A stretch of 64,000 nt of DNA from Paraspadella gotoi (taxonomy: Eukaryota > Chaetognatha), in assembly GCA_051294375.1 (NCBI GenBank), contig CM119271.1, positions 17,075,799 through 17,139,798 of the forward strand, in the 5' to 3' direction. The notes below the pieces were generated by a model, which was given only the letters and a program-made list of their open reading frames with translations, searched no databases and was not told the DNA's origin. Made by a program: the position numbers and the translations under genes. This document shows positions 34,636 to 46,085 of this stretch, piece by piece (position 1 is the stretch's first letter; the number at the start of each line of letters is the position of its first letter).

Positions 34636-34835
34636 CCACATTCCCCCCCCCCGATTTCTTTTCTTTCTTTTTTCAGATAAAATGTTTCGTATTTCCAGTT
34701 TTTATATTTAGGAAAAAAAATTATTTCCTTTTTTTTCTGATGTAATTTTTTTTTATAAAGATTCAGATTCAAATAAATTTTCGCTTTAAAAAAAAATCGC
34801 ACCTGAGCATCGAGGCTGAATTCAAATTCGAATCG

Positions 34836-34895
34836 GGATTCTAATCTCGATTCTAATCTCGATTCTAATCTCGATTCTAAACCCGATTTTAAACC
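34836..34895 (+). repeat. 13-bp tandem repeat ATTCTAATCTCG
   Basis: Four consecutive units, the last altered to AAACCCG. From 34895 to 35390 the DNA is AT-rich and featureless. Confidence 0.8.
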
Positions 34896-35396
34896 TATCG
34901 ATTCAAAATTTTATCGTCTACCATATTTTAAATTTAACTTCAAAATAAATTATTTGCTATGTATAAATTAAAATAACATTTATTCGAAAGAAGATGAGAT
35001 TTGACATCATTTGCATTTAGTGATTTACATTATTTTCACAAATTTAAATATCGAAACATTACAATAAAATAGTATTTACCTACCTACAATTAAAGGAAGA
35101 AGTAAATTGAATTAATGTAAAATTACTATTATTATGTATAATTATGTACAATGGTACATAATCTACAATTTTAATGTTTTTAACATTCCGTATCGTAGAA
35201 ATAAAGTAAAAAAGTCTGTCTAGTTTCTCATCGCATCGCATCTCGTCTTATTGTAAAATTTCTTTCCAGGTTCGATTCCATCATCAAAGCCATTGGTGCC
35301 AGAAGCAAGAAAACAGCAACGGCGATGACAAAACAATCAGCTTGAGCGTCAGCGTGATCATCACAAGAGAAAAAAAGAGCATCTTTTGTGCTGATG

Positions 35397-35497
35397 GGAG
35401 AGAGAGAGAGACAGAGTGAGAGGGGGCGTGACAGAGACTCTTCTGAGAACGAAAACAGCGGAAGACGAAAACAAACAGAAAAAACAGATTATTATCG

Positions 35498-35592
<95 letters not shown>
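35397..35592. repeat. (GA)n microsatellites
   Basis: A short GA tract (35397-35425) and a long pure one (35502-35592). Confidence 0.95.
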
Positions 35593-35595
<3 letters not shown>

Positions 35596-35704
35596 GAATG
35601 GATAGCGACATGGGTCCTAGTCATGTTTTGAGCATCTTCAATTCTTCCCGACGACATTTTGAATCTGTTTTCCATAATCTTTCTTTTTTTTCCCTTGGAG
35701 AAGA

Positions 35705-36264
35705 TTTCTTAAAAAAGAAAAGAAAAGAAAAGAAAAAGAAAAGAAGGAAAAAGAAAAGAAGGAAAAAGAAAAGAAGGAAAAAGAAAAGAATGAAAAAAAG
35801 AATGAAAAAGAAAAGAAGGAAAACGAAAAGAATGAAAAAAAGAATGAAAAAGAAAAGAAGGAAAAAGAAAAGAAGGAAAAAGAAAAGAATGAAAAATAAA
35901 AGAATGAAAAAGAAAAGAATGAAAAAGAAAAGAAGGAAAAAGAAAAGAAGGAAAAAGAAAATAAATAAGAATCGAGCATCGAGTAGAGGAAATAACAGAA
36001 AGGAAGAAAAAAGAAAAATAAAAGAAAAAAAGAATCTACCGTTGAGTGAAGGAAAAAGAAAAAAATGAAGGAAAAAGAAAAGAAGGAAAAGAAAAGATGG
36101 AAAAAGAATCGACCGTCGAGTGGAGGAAAAAAATAAAAATGAAGGAAAAAGAAAAGAAGGAAAAGAAAAGAAGGAAAAAGAATCGACCGTTGAGTGAAGG
36201 AAAAAGAAAAAAATGGAGGAAAAAGAAAAGAAGGAAAAGAAAAGATGGAAAAAGAAAAGAGAGA

Positions 36265-36268
<4 letters not shown>
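35705..36268 (+). repeat. AAAAGAAAAGAAGG array with ~73-bp higher unit
   Basis: GAAAAAGAAAAGAAGG repeats. From 36030 a higher unit marked by AATCGACCGTYGAGTGRAGG recurs near 36035, 36110 and 36182. The same marker, reverse-complemented, recurs about eight times at 37290-37940, so the two arrays are in opposite orientation. Confidence 0.85.
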
Positions 36269-36338
<70 letters not shown>

Positions 36339-36341
<3 letters not shown>

Positions 36342-36495
36342 ACAATCATTGAAAACACAACAACAACAACTGATTGCATTCAAAAACGACAGAGAGACGA
36401 CGACGACGACGACGACGACCGACGACGACGACGACGACGAATCGCTTTTTAGAAGTTTTGAATTTCTCGTCTCCGTCTGTCGAAGATTGCGAGAG

Positions 36496-36510
<15 letters not shown>
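36339..36510 (+). repeat. Direct duplicate, copy 1 (partner 38083-38255)
   Basis: CAACAATCATTGAAAACA, ACAACTGATTGCAT, AAAAACGACAG, a CGAC-rich run, ATCGCTTTTTAGAA and CTGTCGAAGATTGCGAG appear in the same order at 38.08 kb, with indels. Copy 1 has a cleaner CGA array. GA and TC runs flank both. Confidence 0.85.
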
Positions 36511-36567
<57 letters not shown>

Positions 36568-36934
36568 GAAAGAAGAGAGAGTCATGAGTTGGCTAGTTGA
36601 AGGGAGATAGCTAAAATACGTATTAAAAAGTGTCAGGGGTGAGGAATTGTGAAAACGAATTCCTAATATTGTGAACTGCATATGATCTTTCACGGCCGTT
36701 GCCTTGGTTGGTTCACTTGCCGAGAATAAAAATGAGAAAAAAAAGAAAAAAAGAAAAATGTAAATCTCTGCTGTAAAATTACAGTTGAAGATTTGGAATT
36801 TTAAAAAAAGGCCTCTTTAGTATTTTTGTCTCAGTTTAATACTTTTTCGTTCAGGAAAACTTTTTCTTTTTCCATTTTTTCCATTTTTTTTTGTTCTTCC
36901 TCCATTTTTCTCCTTTTCAATTTCATCTGGCGCC

Positions 36935-37200
<266 letters not shown>

Positions 37201-37289
37201 CAATAATTACTTTTTTTTCTTTGGCTCTCTCTTAATTTCTCCTCTTTTTTCCTCGAGAAATCAATTTTTTCTTTTTCCTCTCGGTTATT

Positions 37290-37970
37290 TCCTCACTCGA
37301 CGCTCGATTCTTATTTCTTTCTCTTTTCCTTCTTTTCTTTTTCCTTCATTTTTTTCTTTTTCCTTCACTCAACGGTAGATTTCTTTTTTTCTTTTATTTT
37401 TATTTTTTTCTTTTTTCTTCCTTTCTGTTATTTCCTCCACTCGACGCTCGATTCTTATTTCTTTCTCTTTCCTCACTCGGTTCTTTTTTTCTTCTTTTCT
37501 TTTCCTTCTTTTCTTTTTCCTTCATTTTTTCCTTTTCCTTCATCAACGGTAGATTCTTTTTCCTTCTTTTTCTTTTCACTTCTTTTCTTTTCCTTTCTTT
37601 TTTTCTTTTTCCTCCACTCGACGGTCGATTCTTTTTCCTTCTTTTCTTTCCTTCTTTTCTTTTTCCTTCCATTTTTTCTTTCTTTCTTCAACTCAACGGT
37701 CGATTCTTTTTCCTTCTTTTCTTTTCCTTTCTTTTCTTTTTCCTTCATTTTTTCTTTTTTCTACTCAACGGTCGATTCTTTTTCCATCTTTTCTTTTCCT
37801 TCTTTTCTTTTTCCTCATTTTTTTCTTTTCCTCACCAACCTGACGTCGATTCTTTTTCCTTCTTTTCTTTCCCTTCTTTTCTTTTTCCTTCATTTTTTTT
37901 TTTTCCTTCTTTCCATTCTTTTCCTACTAACGGTCGANNNNNNNNNNNNNNNNNNNNNNNNNAACTTGCA
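37290..37970 (-). repeat. Inverted counterpart of the 35.7-36.27 kb array
   Basis: TTTTCCTTCTTTTC repeats with the marker CTCAACGGTCGATTCTTTTT near 37375, 37440, 37550, 37620, 37690, 37765, 37840 and 37930. The 25-N gap 37938-37962 ends it, then a TC tract runs to 38070. Confidence 0.85.
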
Positions 37971-38082
37971 TTTTTTCTCTCTTCTCTCTCTCTCTCTCTT
38001 CTCTCTCTCATCTCTCTCGTCTTCTCCTCTCTTCTCTCTCTCTCTCCTCTCTCTCCTCTTCTCTCTCTGCTCTCACAACCAA

Positions 38083-38255
38083 TCATCTGAAAACAGACAA
38101 CAACACAACAACTGATTGCATCAAAAACGACAGCACGAGAGACGACGAACCGACCCCGACCGACGACCGACCGACCCGACCGACCCCATCGCTTTTTAGA
38201 ATTTTTGATCCTCGTCCTCCGATCCTGTCGAAGATGCGAGGAAGCACGAGACCGA
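38083..38255 (+). repeat. Direct duplicate, copy 2 (partner 36339-36510)
   Basis: See the partner entry. Here the CGA triplet run is replaced by CCGACCGACC words, a difference made largely of extra or missing single bases. Confidence 0.85.
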
Positions 38256-38315
38256 GAAGTGTGCGCAAAAGAGATAATAGTTTTTCAATAGCAGACAGAC
38301 GAAATGATACCTATT

Positions 38316-38317
<2 letters not shown>

Positions 38318-38361
<44 letters not shown>

Positions 38362-38870
38362 TCCTATTTTCTTTTCATCAAATCTTAAATCCATATTTTC
38401 GTTTTAATTTTATCTGCCATTTACCATTTACATCTATTGCCATCTATTGAAATTGGCGGTCCATCTATTGCATCATAACTCTTTTATTTTGGATAAATAT
38501 AATAATAATTTAAAGTTTACATATCTACAGCAATCTAATATTTCATTTGCAAATGGTAGTTAAAATGAAAAAACTGGTTAATGATTGTTATTTGAAAATC
38601 CTAAAAATAACCTTAAATCATTTATAGTTTTTAAAAAAAAGGTGATATCTATTTAAAATATCCTAAACCATACTCGATAAACTAAATATTTAAAGATCAG
38701 CTTCCTTTTTAATTGCCACCTCCGTTGCCAGTCATCAAACAACCAATGCCATTAACGAGCGCCATCTTTTTCATAAAACGCCGTCTACCGGGCAGGAAAA
38801 GAGCGATCGCACATAAAAGCGCCATTAGGACAATTAGTCGAGTTGAATAGTCGAGTCATTAGTTGATTGT
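38318..38870. other. (TCG)n run then unique AT-rich DNA
   Basis: TCG run at 38318-38357. The remaining 500 bp is AT-rich, with several CCATCTATTG/CGCCATCT words. No gene seen. Confidence 0.6.
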
Positions 38871-38887
38871 TGCCTACGTGCAAACAA

Positions 38888-39010
38888 AAGACGACGACGA
38901 CAACAATGACGACCACGACGACGACAAAGAAGAAGAAGAAGAAGAAGAAGAAGACGAGAATGAGGAAGGCAATGACGACGACGACGAAGAAGAAGATGAC
39001 GACGACGACG

Positions 39011-39054
<44 letters not shown>

Positions 39055-39072
39055 AACAACGACGACGACGAG
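38888..39072. repeat. (GAC)n/(GAA)n/(CGACAA)n compound array
   Basis: Asp/Glu-coding triplets on one plus frame give an acidic 72-residue open frame. All six frames are open, as expected from the repeat, so I do not call a gene. Confidence 0.9.
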
Positions 39073-39287
39073 ATGGAGTAAACACTTCCCTGTCATTTGT
39101 TGTCGTTGTTGTAGTTGTTGTTATTGTCGTTGTTGTTGTTGTAACGATCTCTCGTTCCAACAATTGATTTTTTTCATTCGCTGCATTTGCGTTGGGTAAG
39201 TTTAAAAGGTAAGTTTAAGATTTTTCCTTTTTTTGGTTTTTTTGTCGATGCACTTTTGTTCAAAAGTTTCTTTAAAACTGGTGCAAT

Positions 39288-39385
39288 ATATGTATAATAT
39301 ACATATGTATACATATATATATATACATGTATATGTATACATACATATATACATACATGTATATACATTGTATATATGTATAAGT
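39288..39385. repeat. (TATG/ATAC)n alternating purine-pyrimidine tract
   Basis: TATATGTATAC-type words over about 100 bp, largely self-complementary. Confidence 0.85.
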
Positions 39386-39479
39386 TATTCATGCATTAAA
39401 CGAACGAACTGTAGTCTATATTATCTCCAATCTTTAGACAGGCTTCGGTGGTTAAAGGAATCCGTTTCTCTTACAAGAA

Positions 39480-40275
39480 AGTGGAATACAACGACGACGA
39501 CGACGACGACGACGACGACGNNNNNNNNNNNNNNNNNNNNNNNNNGACGATATACAACAAACGGACGAGCGAGTGAAAACGACACGACGAAGCGATATAC
39601 AGACAACGACGACGACGATGATGATAACAACGACGAAAGGATGAATCCCTTTTCCTAGTTTACAGAGCACATGTGATTTGGTCGACTTAAAATTTAGAAT
39701 TGAGATCACAGAGTAGGGTCTATCAATCCAGGAATAGTAGTGAGAAAACAAAAAAACGTGACAAAGAACGACGCGATCCGAGAGTAAGAGGGTAGAGAAG
39801 AGGAGAGATGAGAGGAGAAGAAGACGAGAGAGAGAGGAGAGAGTAGGACGACATTGAGAAGGAGGCAGAAAAGTAGATGAGATAGAGTTAATCCCTTTCA
39901 AATAATCCTCTTTTTTTGGCTTTTCGTTCTCGCACGCTGATTAGTCTGGGCTTACGCGAAAGATGATCAATTTTCTTCGTACTGTCGAGGAGATTCGGAC
40001 TGGTCAATCAAGCTGTCTGTGTGTGTCTGATGCAATCAGTTCTGTGTGTCTGTCTGTATCAATCAGTCTGGGTCTGTGTGCCTGTCAAATGCAGTCTGTG
40101 TGTCTGTCAATCAGTCCCTGTGTGTCTGTCTGTCGCATCCAGTCTGTCTGTGTGTTCTGTCAGAATCAGTCTTGTGTGTCTGTCTGTCATCCAGTCTCGG
40201 TCTGGTGTGTCTGTCAATTCAGTCTTCGATTGTCTGTCTGTCAGTCAGTCTGTCTGGTGTGTCGTGTCAATCAGT
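39480..40275 (+). repeat. Duplicated segment, copy 1 (partner 50790-51490)
   Basis: CGA array (with 25-N gap 39521-39545), GATGATGATAACAACGACGA, GATTTGGTCGACT, TTGAGATCACA, a GA-rich tract, GATAGAGTTAATCCC, TTTTTTGGCTTTTCGTTCTC, then a TCTGTCTGTGTGTCTGTCAA-type array (40010-40275). The same order occurs at 50.79-51.49 kb. Confidence 0.8.
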
Positions 40276-40678
40276 CTAGTGGTGTCTTGAGTTAAGAGAG
40301 ACAGGAAGTGGTTCGGGAATCCAATGACGAGACCAGGTTCGATATCATAGTCTTGTGAATAAAATATGCTGATTAGATACCGCGCGCAGATCTTTTCGAA
40401 GTTGGAAGGATTTGCTTGTCAGGAACTATGATCAGTGAGCGAATGCGATTAAGTTGAGTGCGCGACTGGGATCGATATTTTGCTAGAAGCTGAGTAGCTT
40501 GCCTGCCAAAGGATCTCCCAAGGAGCTCGTAGACCAAGATGATTAACTAATAGAAGATTTCTTCGTTTAAAACGTGAACTTTTCTTCCGGGACTGAGTCA
40601 GTTCGAGCAGCAAATGAAATGTTCTACTTAAAATATAATTTTTGTTCAAACGTCTACAGCGCATAGAATTATACTAGT

Positions 40679-40758
40679 CGCCATGTGGGTCTAGTGGTTA
40701 GGATTCGGCGGCTTATCAGACGCGCACTGGCGCCGGGTTCGATTCCCGCGCATGGGAG
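40679..40758 (+). tRNA. tRNA-Glu-like sequence, probably pseudogene
   Basis: CCATGTGGGTCTAGTGGTT and AGGATTCGGCG strongly resemble the D-arm half of animal tRNA-Glu. CCGGGTTCGATTCCCGCG is a proper TpsiC arm with B box, and CATGGGA pairs with five of seven 5' acceptor bases (40679-40685). The middle is wrong: GCTTATCAGACGC cannot form the usual five-pair anticodon stem around a TTC or CTC anticodon, and an extra G sits after the acceptor stem. A damaged gene, a tRNA-derived repeat or consensus errors could all explain this. Confidence 0.5.
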
Positions 40759-41034
40759 CATTTATTTATAAGCATACCTGTTGTTTTACCCTTACATCTA
40801 CTAAGTTTACAAAAACTAATCTAATAATGTTATGCAATGAGTTCTAAACTAGATAGGTATGTATTTAGAATTATTTCTGATGCGGTTCCTTTCCTTCATT
40901 ATCGTTACATCCGATACGTTTTATTAACACAAAAGATAAAAAACTGCAATACTGAACGCAACTTATTTGCAAAACGAAATGTAGCAACAGACTGAAGGTA
41001 TTTTCCCAGTTCATACTCGGGGTGTGTTGAATGG

Positions 41035-41492
41035 TTAGGACGACGATAAGAAGAGGTCGTCCACTGGATGGGGAAGAGGCTCCAGGTTCCGGCCAGAGCC
41101 GGCTGCGATGCTGTTCCAGCGCTGCAAAGCGTCGATCTGGAGAAAGAGGGAAAGGAAATAAAGAAGAAGCCCATCAGTTAGAGAAAGTACCAGTTTCATC
41201 AATCATTAACAAAGATACAACATACGAGCTATATAGCCTGTTCCTGAACAGCGTCACCGCCCCGCCGTTCACAGCTGTCTGCCAATTGTCCATAGTTCCG
41301 TTTTCGCTCTCCCAAATCCCGCACAGTCCACAACAAGCCTACCGGACGAGAGAGTCGCTTCAAAGTCTCGGGCCTCTTCTCAATCCTCCGTCGCTTTGGC
41401 TGCTCCACTGCTGCGTCTTTCGCCACCCGCGCTGCCATAACGATTCTTCCGTCCGCAGATGCTTTCCTCGTCGAAGCAGTCGCAACGCCCTG
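41035..41492 (-). CDS. Candidate last two exons of an unknown gene
   Basis: Unrecognised protein. The last exon (41136-41035, 34 codons) reads IDALQRWNSIAAGSG, then RNLEPLPHPVDDLFLSSS and TAA. It follows a textbook intron end: CTCTAAC branch-like word, about 40 nt rich in pyrimidine, then TTTCTCCAG. The preceding exon (41492-41343, 50 codons) reads QGVATASTRKASADG, continues MAARVAKDAAVEQPKRRR and ends PETLKRLSRP, with TCTAG before it and GTAGGC after it. Both are phase 0, so they join in frame over a 206-bp intron. The piece is basic and Ala/Arg-rich in the first exon and acidic at the end. No promoter, start exon or domain is seen. A 199-residue plus-strand frame overlaps. Chance is possible in this GC-rich patch. 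Confidence 0.3.
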
Positions 41493-41857
41493 CTAGATTC
41501 GGGGGAAAGGGGGGGCGGTGAGAATTTTAAGATTTTCGGCATGCGACGTCAGTTCCGGATTTGGAAATTGTCGTTTTGTTTTTTTTATTCAATGGCAATG
41601 CATAATTTTACTCTAGGATTCCTTAAATAACAAATTGTAATATATTGACATGTCAGTTTTTCTCGTACTTACTATAATTTCTTTACAATTTCTTTACAAT
41701 AATTGAAATTTATTTCCAATTTTTTCTGCCCTTTTATCACTTTATCACTTTATGATAAAAGTGATTAAAAGTGTAAAAGGAGTAAAAATTGGAAAAATAA
41801 AAGTCCTTATCACTTCTCTTAATTTACGTTTTTAAAAAGGGCACATCTTTAAATTCT

Positions 41858-42042
41858 TCATTTCTTCCGCAAACCACCGCTATCCTTGTTGGGGGGTCCA
41901 TTCTTCCCTGCAGTCGAGGAGAGGAAGAAGAGCAGCAGAGCAGGCGGCGACGCAGATAACCAGATGACGAGCGGCCATTCACGGACTTCGGTTCTCGCTC
42001 GCGCGCGATCCTCTGATTTCCGCCCAACCGCGCCTTCATCGC
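41858..42042 (-). CDS. Candidate C-terminal exon pair of another unknown protein
   Basis: After a TTTAAATTGCAG acceptor, 42042-41961 reads AMKARLGGNQRIARERE, then PKSVNGRSSS. A GTTATC donor and a 53-bp pyrimidine-rich intron ending GACTGCAG lead to 41907-41858, which reads KNGPPNKDSGGLRKK and TGA. The frame joins through a split Gly codon. The GNQR-x-AR word faintly recalls the start of the small SERF/4F5 proteins, but the rest does not match, so I do not assign it. The stop codon separates it from the candidate at 41.0-41.5 kb. Such short pieces can arise by chance. Confidence 0.2.
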
Positions 42043-42059
42043 CTGCAATTTAAATTTTA

Positions 42060-43900
42060 TACGTAATCATGACAAAAAATAAATGGAGGTTTTGATTAAA
42101 ACATATTTATTTATTTATTTATTTGTTTGGCATACCTTTTTGACATCAGGGAAGACCTATGGAATGGAAGTGACTTTAATATATTTTTTTACCACACGAT
42201 AGCAATTTAGTTTCATCCTTTACATATTTATGTCGCGGCTCGTACTTAAAAGTTAGCTCTCTTAATTTAGGAAATACTTAGGTTTGACCTCCGCTGTTGG
42301 TGACTGTTTAGCAGGTTGGTTTTTTTGCTTATTGGTGATGATGATGATGCTTTTTTTGGCTTTGTGGCTTTTTATTGTCTTTTTTTTTCTTCCTTCTTGT
42401 GATCTTCGTTTCCGTCCTCCTTCCTTTACCTTCTCGTCGATCTCACGAAATTGTTTGTTTAGCACGAAATTAAATAAATAAATAAAAAGATAGATATAGT
42501 AGTAAATAATAAAGACAATGGCTAAGCAAATGATAAGTAGACCCGCTTGATGATAAAAAAATCCGCGGTAGTCGAGCTATCAATCTCGTAATGCATTTGA
42601 TTTGAATTATTTGAAAAATTATTTTTTAAAAATAGATAAACAACATAGAACTGCACTCTTCTTAGGCGAAAGATGACGATAAAATGAGTTCTGCGCTTTT
42701 ACCATCATCATTCGGGCGAACAAAGACAATGAACAGAAGGGCAGAGGACCGCATTTTACTGCCTTTTTTTCAGCTTTCCCGTCGACAGGACAACCCCCCT
42801 TTTTCCGGCGACGGCGTCGACCATTGGAAGGAAAAAGCCTTTCCTTTTCAAAATGCGACTTCATTGACGAGTCCAGGGGGCGCCATCGCGTCGGTGACGA
42901 CAAGAACAACAAATTAGGAAAAGAAAAAAATAAAAATGGAATGGAGACCGGTCCTTCAAGTGATGAATTCCCGACTGTAAGACTGGTTCTTTTTAGCGTC
43001 GGCTTACAGGTTAATTACGGAACGCCATGAGCATGAAAAAATGAAGAGTAGCGAAACAGTTTCTAACCTGAAGAGCGGTACTGATATTTTTCTTGGACGG
43101 TAATGAGGGGTGAGAAATTCATGATGTGGTTTAGTACAAAGAACTAACGGTAACGCCCTAAACAAAAAGCGTCGCAGGAATGCGGGGGTAAGTTGATTTC
43201 GGTCTCGATATGTGATTTGTGAAATGGTGAGTTCCGCTTAGCAATCCGAACTCGGTGATGGAGCTCGGATGTTTCGTTTCAAACAGGAGAGGAATGACGC
43301 GAAGTGAAGAATATAAGAAACAAATTTCCAGTTTGTGAAGAATTTTGAGTGACGATGACTCTTCCGATTTAAGGCTGAGTTCAAACTTCGGATTAGCTGC
43401 TCGACTTTTTTTCAGGTGTTCTGGGAAAAAACCAAACCAAAAAATTTGGACCCCCTTTGGGGCGAAACGAGTCGACCCCGAAGGAAGACGGGAAAAACTG
43501 CAAAGTTAAGGACGAAAGTGGGTGGAGGACTGGGAGAGAAAGGAATAACAGGGTTTTTAGTAATGTTTTATTTTTGGAGTGGGAGGTTTTTCGTTGAATT
43601 GGTTTTGCAGGGGATTGTTTGCAGATTCGCGGGGAGTAAATCACGCAACGAAATCGTTAAGTAAACTGTGAACATCTTAAAAATCAATATATGAACAAAA
43701 ATCTTCCCTTATGTTATGGCGTGATTCGCGCCTCATCCGGTTTTAAAAGTGGCATTTCGTTTAGTTTAAATTCTAGTTTCTCTTATGATTTATAAACAAG
43801 TTTTTTTCTCTTAACAACTGTTTGGGAATTGTTTTATTTTTGAGTTTTTATTTATCATATTTAAAAATTTTATCGAAAGGAATTCGTGAATTCGTGACGG
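42060..43900. other. Unique DNA, no supported gene
   Basis: The longest stretch with ordinary base composition. It contains several frames of 60-100 residues on both strands without domains, and isolated donor-like words (GAGAAGGTAAAG at about 42435 on minus). No pair of exons with matching phases was found. It may be intron or upstream DNA of the 41-42 kb candidates. Confidence 0.4.
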
Positions 43901-45788
43901 GTGTCCTCCGTCTTTTGTCAAAACCCAAAAAGAAAGATCGACTTTTTAGCGGGGCATTTTTCTGCGCGGGGTTCGGGGTTCGAACGCCCGGGGTTAAGCG
44001 AGGAAAAGCAGGGAGGACCCAAAGACGAGAGTAGAAAGGATGGGAAAATTGCAGGAAAACTCCTTGCACCCATCTTTAAAATTAACAAAAATACTGCGGT
44101 TTTATTCTTTTTTTCCAATGTGGTTCAGCGGTTAATTTTTTTGGAAAGGTCGTTTAAAAATATTTTTCGATATTTAGGAATAAAAGGAAATTGGGTATAT
44201 AAAAATAAACGTGAAATATAGGGCAAGGTTCCACTAGGGCCTTAGCAAATTTTATAAAGTTTTTTACAGAATTTAGCACTATAGGGTACAAATTAAGTCG
44301 CGCCTATAAGGGCTACTATATTTTTTTTCTAATCTTTGGGTTTTTTGGAAAAAATCGATTCAATAAGTGCTTGGCAAACTTCTTCCAAAATTTGCAAAAA
44401 AAACGGTTTTTTCCCATTAAAAATTATAGGATATCCTTAAAAAATATGAAGTCAGAATCAAAATTTAAGCCTGTGTCAATTTAAAAGAGGCGGAAAAAAA
44501 TACTTCATTTTTACCATATTTTATTTTTAAAAATGCCCAAAAAATACTTTTTGCCCCAAATTATTTGAATGTTTTAAAAAAAACCGAATTCTCGGCATTT
44601 TAAAGTCCAGCATTTTTTTATTTTCCCCTTTAATATACTTTAAAAAAATAATGTAAAATAAGGGGTATAAAACAGACTAAATCCTATAGAGTAACCTCGG
44701 GCTTTCCTATTGCGGGTAAAATAGGGTATTAATTTTTTAATTTGTTGCAGCGAGCTTATGAATTGGTTAAATTCTTGAAAAAAAAGTTTTGCAAAATATT
44801 TCTTTATTATTTTTTGTCTGTGGTGGCTTACGAATTTTGGAATGTTTATAGCATCTATATTATCTAAACAAAAAACATACGCTTAATTTGAAGGACCTCT
44901 CCCAACGTTTTTTACGAATTTTTCATTATTAACTTATTCGTAAAAATTAACTTTTTTTAAAAAAAAAGGGATTAATTCAATAGTACTTTAATAGGAATAT
45001 TTTTTTAATAATAAAGATAACAAAAATACAGTTCTAGCTTATAAGGCTTTAAACAAATGTTTAAAATAAAATATATAAAATTATAAATAAAATAAATAAA
45101 ACAAGATTATTAACTTTAATTTTATTATAAAAATATTATGATGTTTAATTAAAAACAGGTTAATCTCAAATAAAATAACAGGTATATATTAGGTTGGAGG
45201 TGGCTTTAAATTTCAATCTCATATCCAGCTTTAATAGCAATAATATTTGGTTATTAATTATGGAAAAAAATTTAGCAAAATATATATAAAAGTAGGCTCA
45301 CTCAAATATTTGAATATATATGTTAATAAAAAAATGTTGGTCCAAAATATTAACAAGTATAATGGCATTACTTTTTAATACTTGAATAAAATATATTATT
45401 AATAGTTTTAAAAAAAAATATTTTTTTAATTTTTTTAAATATTTTATAATAAAATTATTATTAATTAAAATAAATTTATTTTATAGCCTTAACAAGTTAG
45501 AACTGCATTAGTATTTAATATATAGAACATATTTGTATCTTAATTTTTATAAAAAATAATCCATTTGAAATTACTAATTGAATAAATCTTTTTTTTTCAA
45601 TTTAAATTTTACTTATAATTCAATAAAGAAAATCTAAAAAGGGTTAGGGAGAGGGGTTTCAGATTAAAGGGGTTTATGCTTTGTAGATAATGTTAGCATA
45701 TAAAGTAGTTTATAGACATTAAATTGGTAAGCATATTCACTATCACTACTAAAATATTTTATAAAAAACTTTAATTAGTATTTAACGC

Positions 45789-45821
45789 CAAAATCCTGGC
45801 TCCCTGTTAGGATTTTGGCTG
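45789..45821. repeat. Perfect 11-bp-stem hairpin at inner edge of left arm
   Basis: GCCAAAATCCT (45789-45799) and AGGATTTTGGC (45811-45821) pair perfectly around an 11-nt loop. It lies exactly where homology between the big arms stops. No T-run follows, so it is not a bacterial-type terminator. Confidence 0.7.
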
Positions 45822-46024
45822 GCCCTACTACATTAAGTGCTAAAATGAAAAGAGTATTAGATAATTGCAAACCTATACTAAAACTAAAAGCTATGAATAT
45901 AAAAATACAAAATACATAAAATTAAAAATACAATGATGCAAATAATCGCCTTTCCTTTTTTTCATTGTTTTTTAATATTAAAGAATAGTATTTTTGAAAT
46001 TGTTTATAACGATTTATTTTTATT

Positions 46025-46085
46025 TAAGAGATGGATCATGTTTCGGGCTTATTGACTTCAAGCCTTCATCACCATTTTTTAATAC
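46025..46085 (-). ncRNA. Degenerate hammerhead motif
   Basis: On the minus strand GUGAUGA replaces the CUGANGA box (C3 changed to G). Stem II is good, GGCUU/AAGCC around a 9-nt loop, and GAAACAUGAUC follows, one base longer than the GAAACAUGUC of the 10.1-kb motif. The C3 change and extra base should abolish or weaken cleavage. The tail ATAAAAATAAATCG resembles the tail of the 63.4-kb motif, so both may be ends of one element family. Confidence 0.55.

Noticed and set aside
38863-39081. Acidic Asp/Glu-rich 72-residue frame
   Set aside because: A GAC/GAA triplet array gives open frames in every reading; no unique flank supports a protein.
41031-41630. 199-residue plus-strand frame as the gene of this patch
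   Set aside because: Its composition is mixed, but it runs antisense through the better minus-strand exon signals and ends in AT-rich sequence. The minus-strand reading has matching phases and splice sites.
43393-43664. 82- and 83-residue frames on opposite strands
   Set aside because: They overlap antisense with no domain or splice support, so neither can be preferred over chance.
43970-44000. GGGTTCGAACGCCC as a tRNA B box
   Set aside because: No A box or acceptor stem at the expected distance.
45789-45821. Hairpin as a transcription terminator
   Set aside because: No T-run follows and the DNA is eukaryotic; it is better explained as an inverted-repeat edge.
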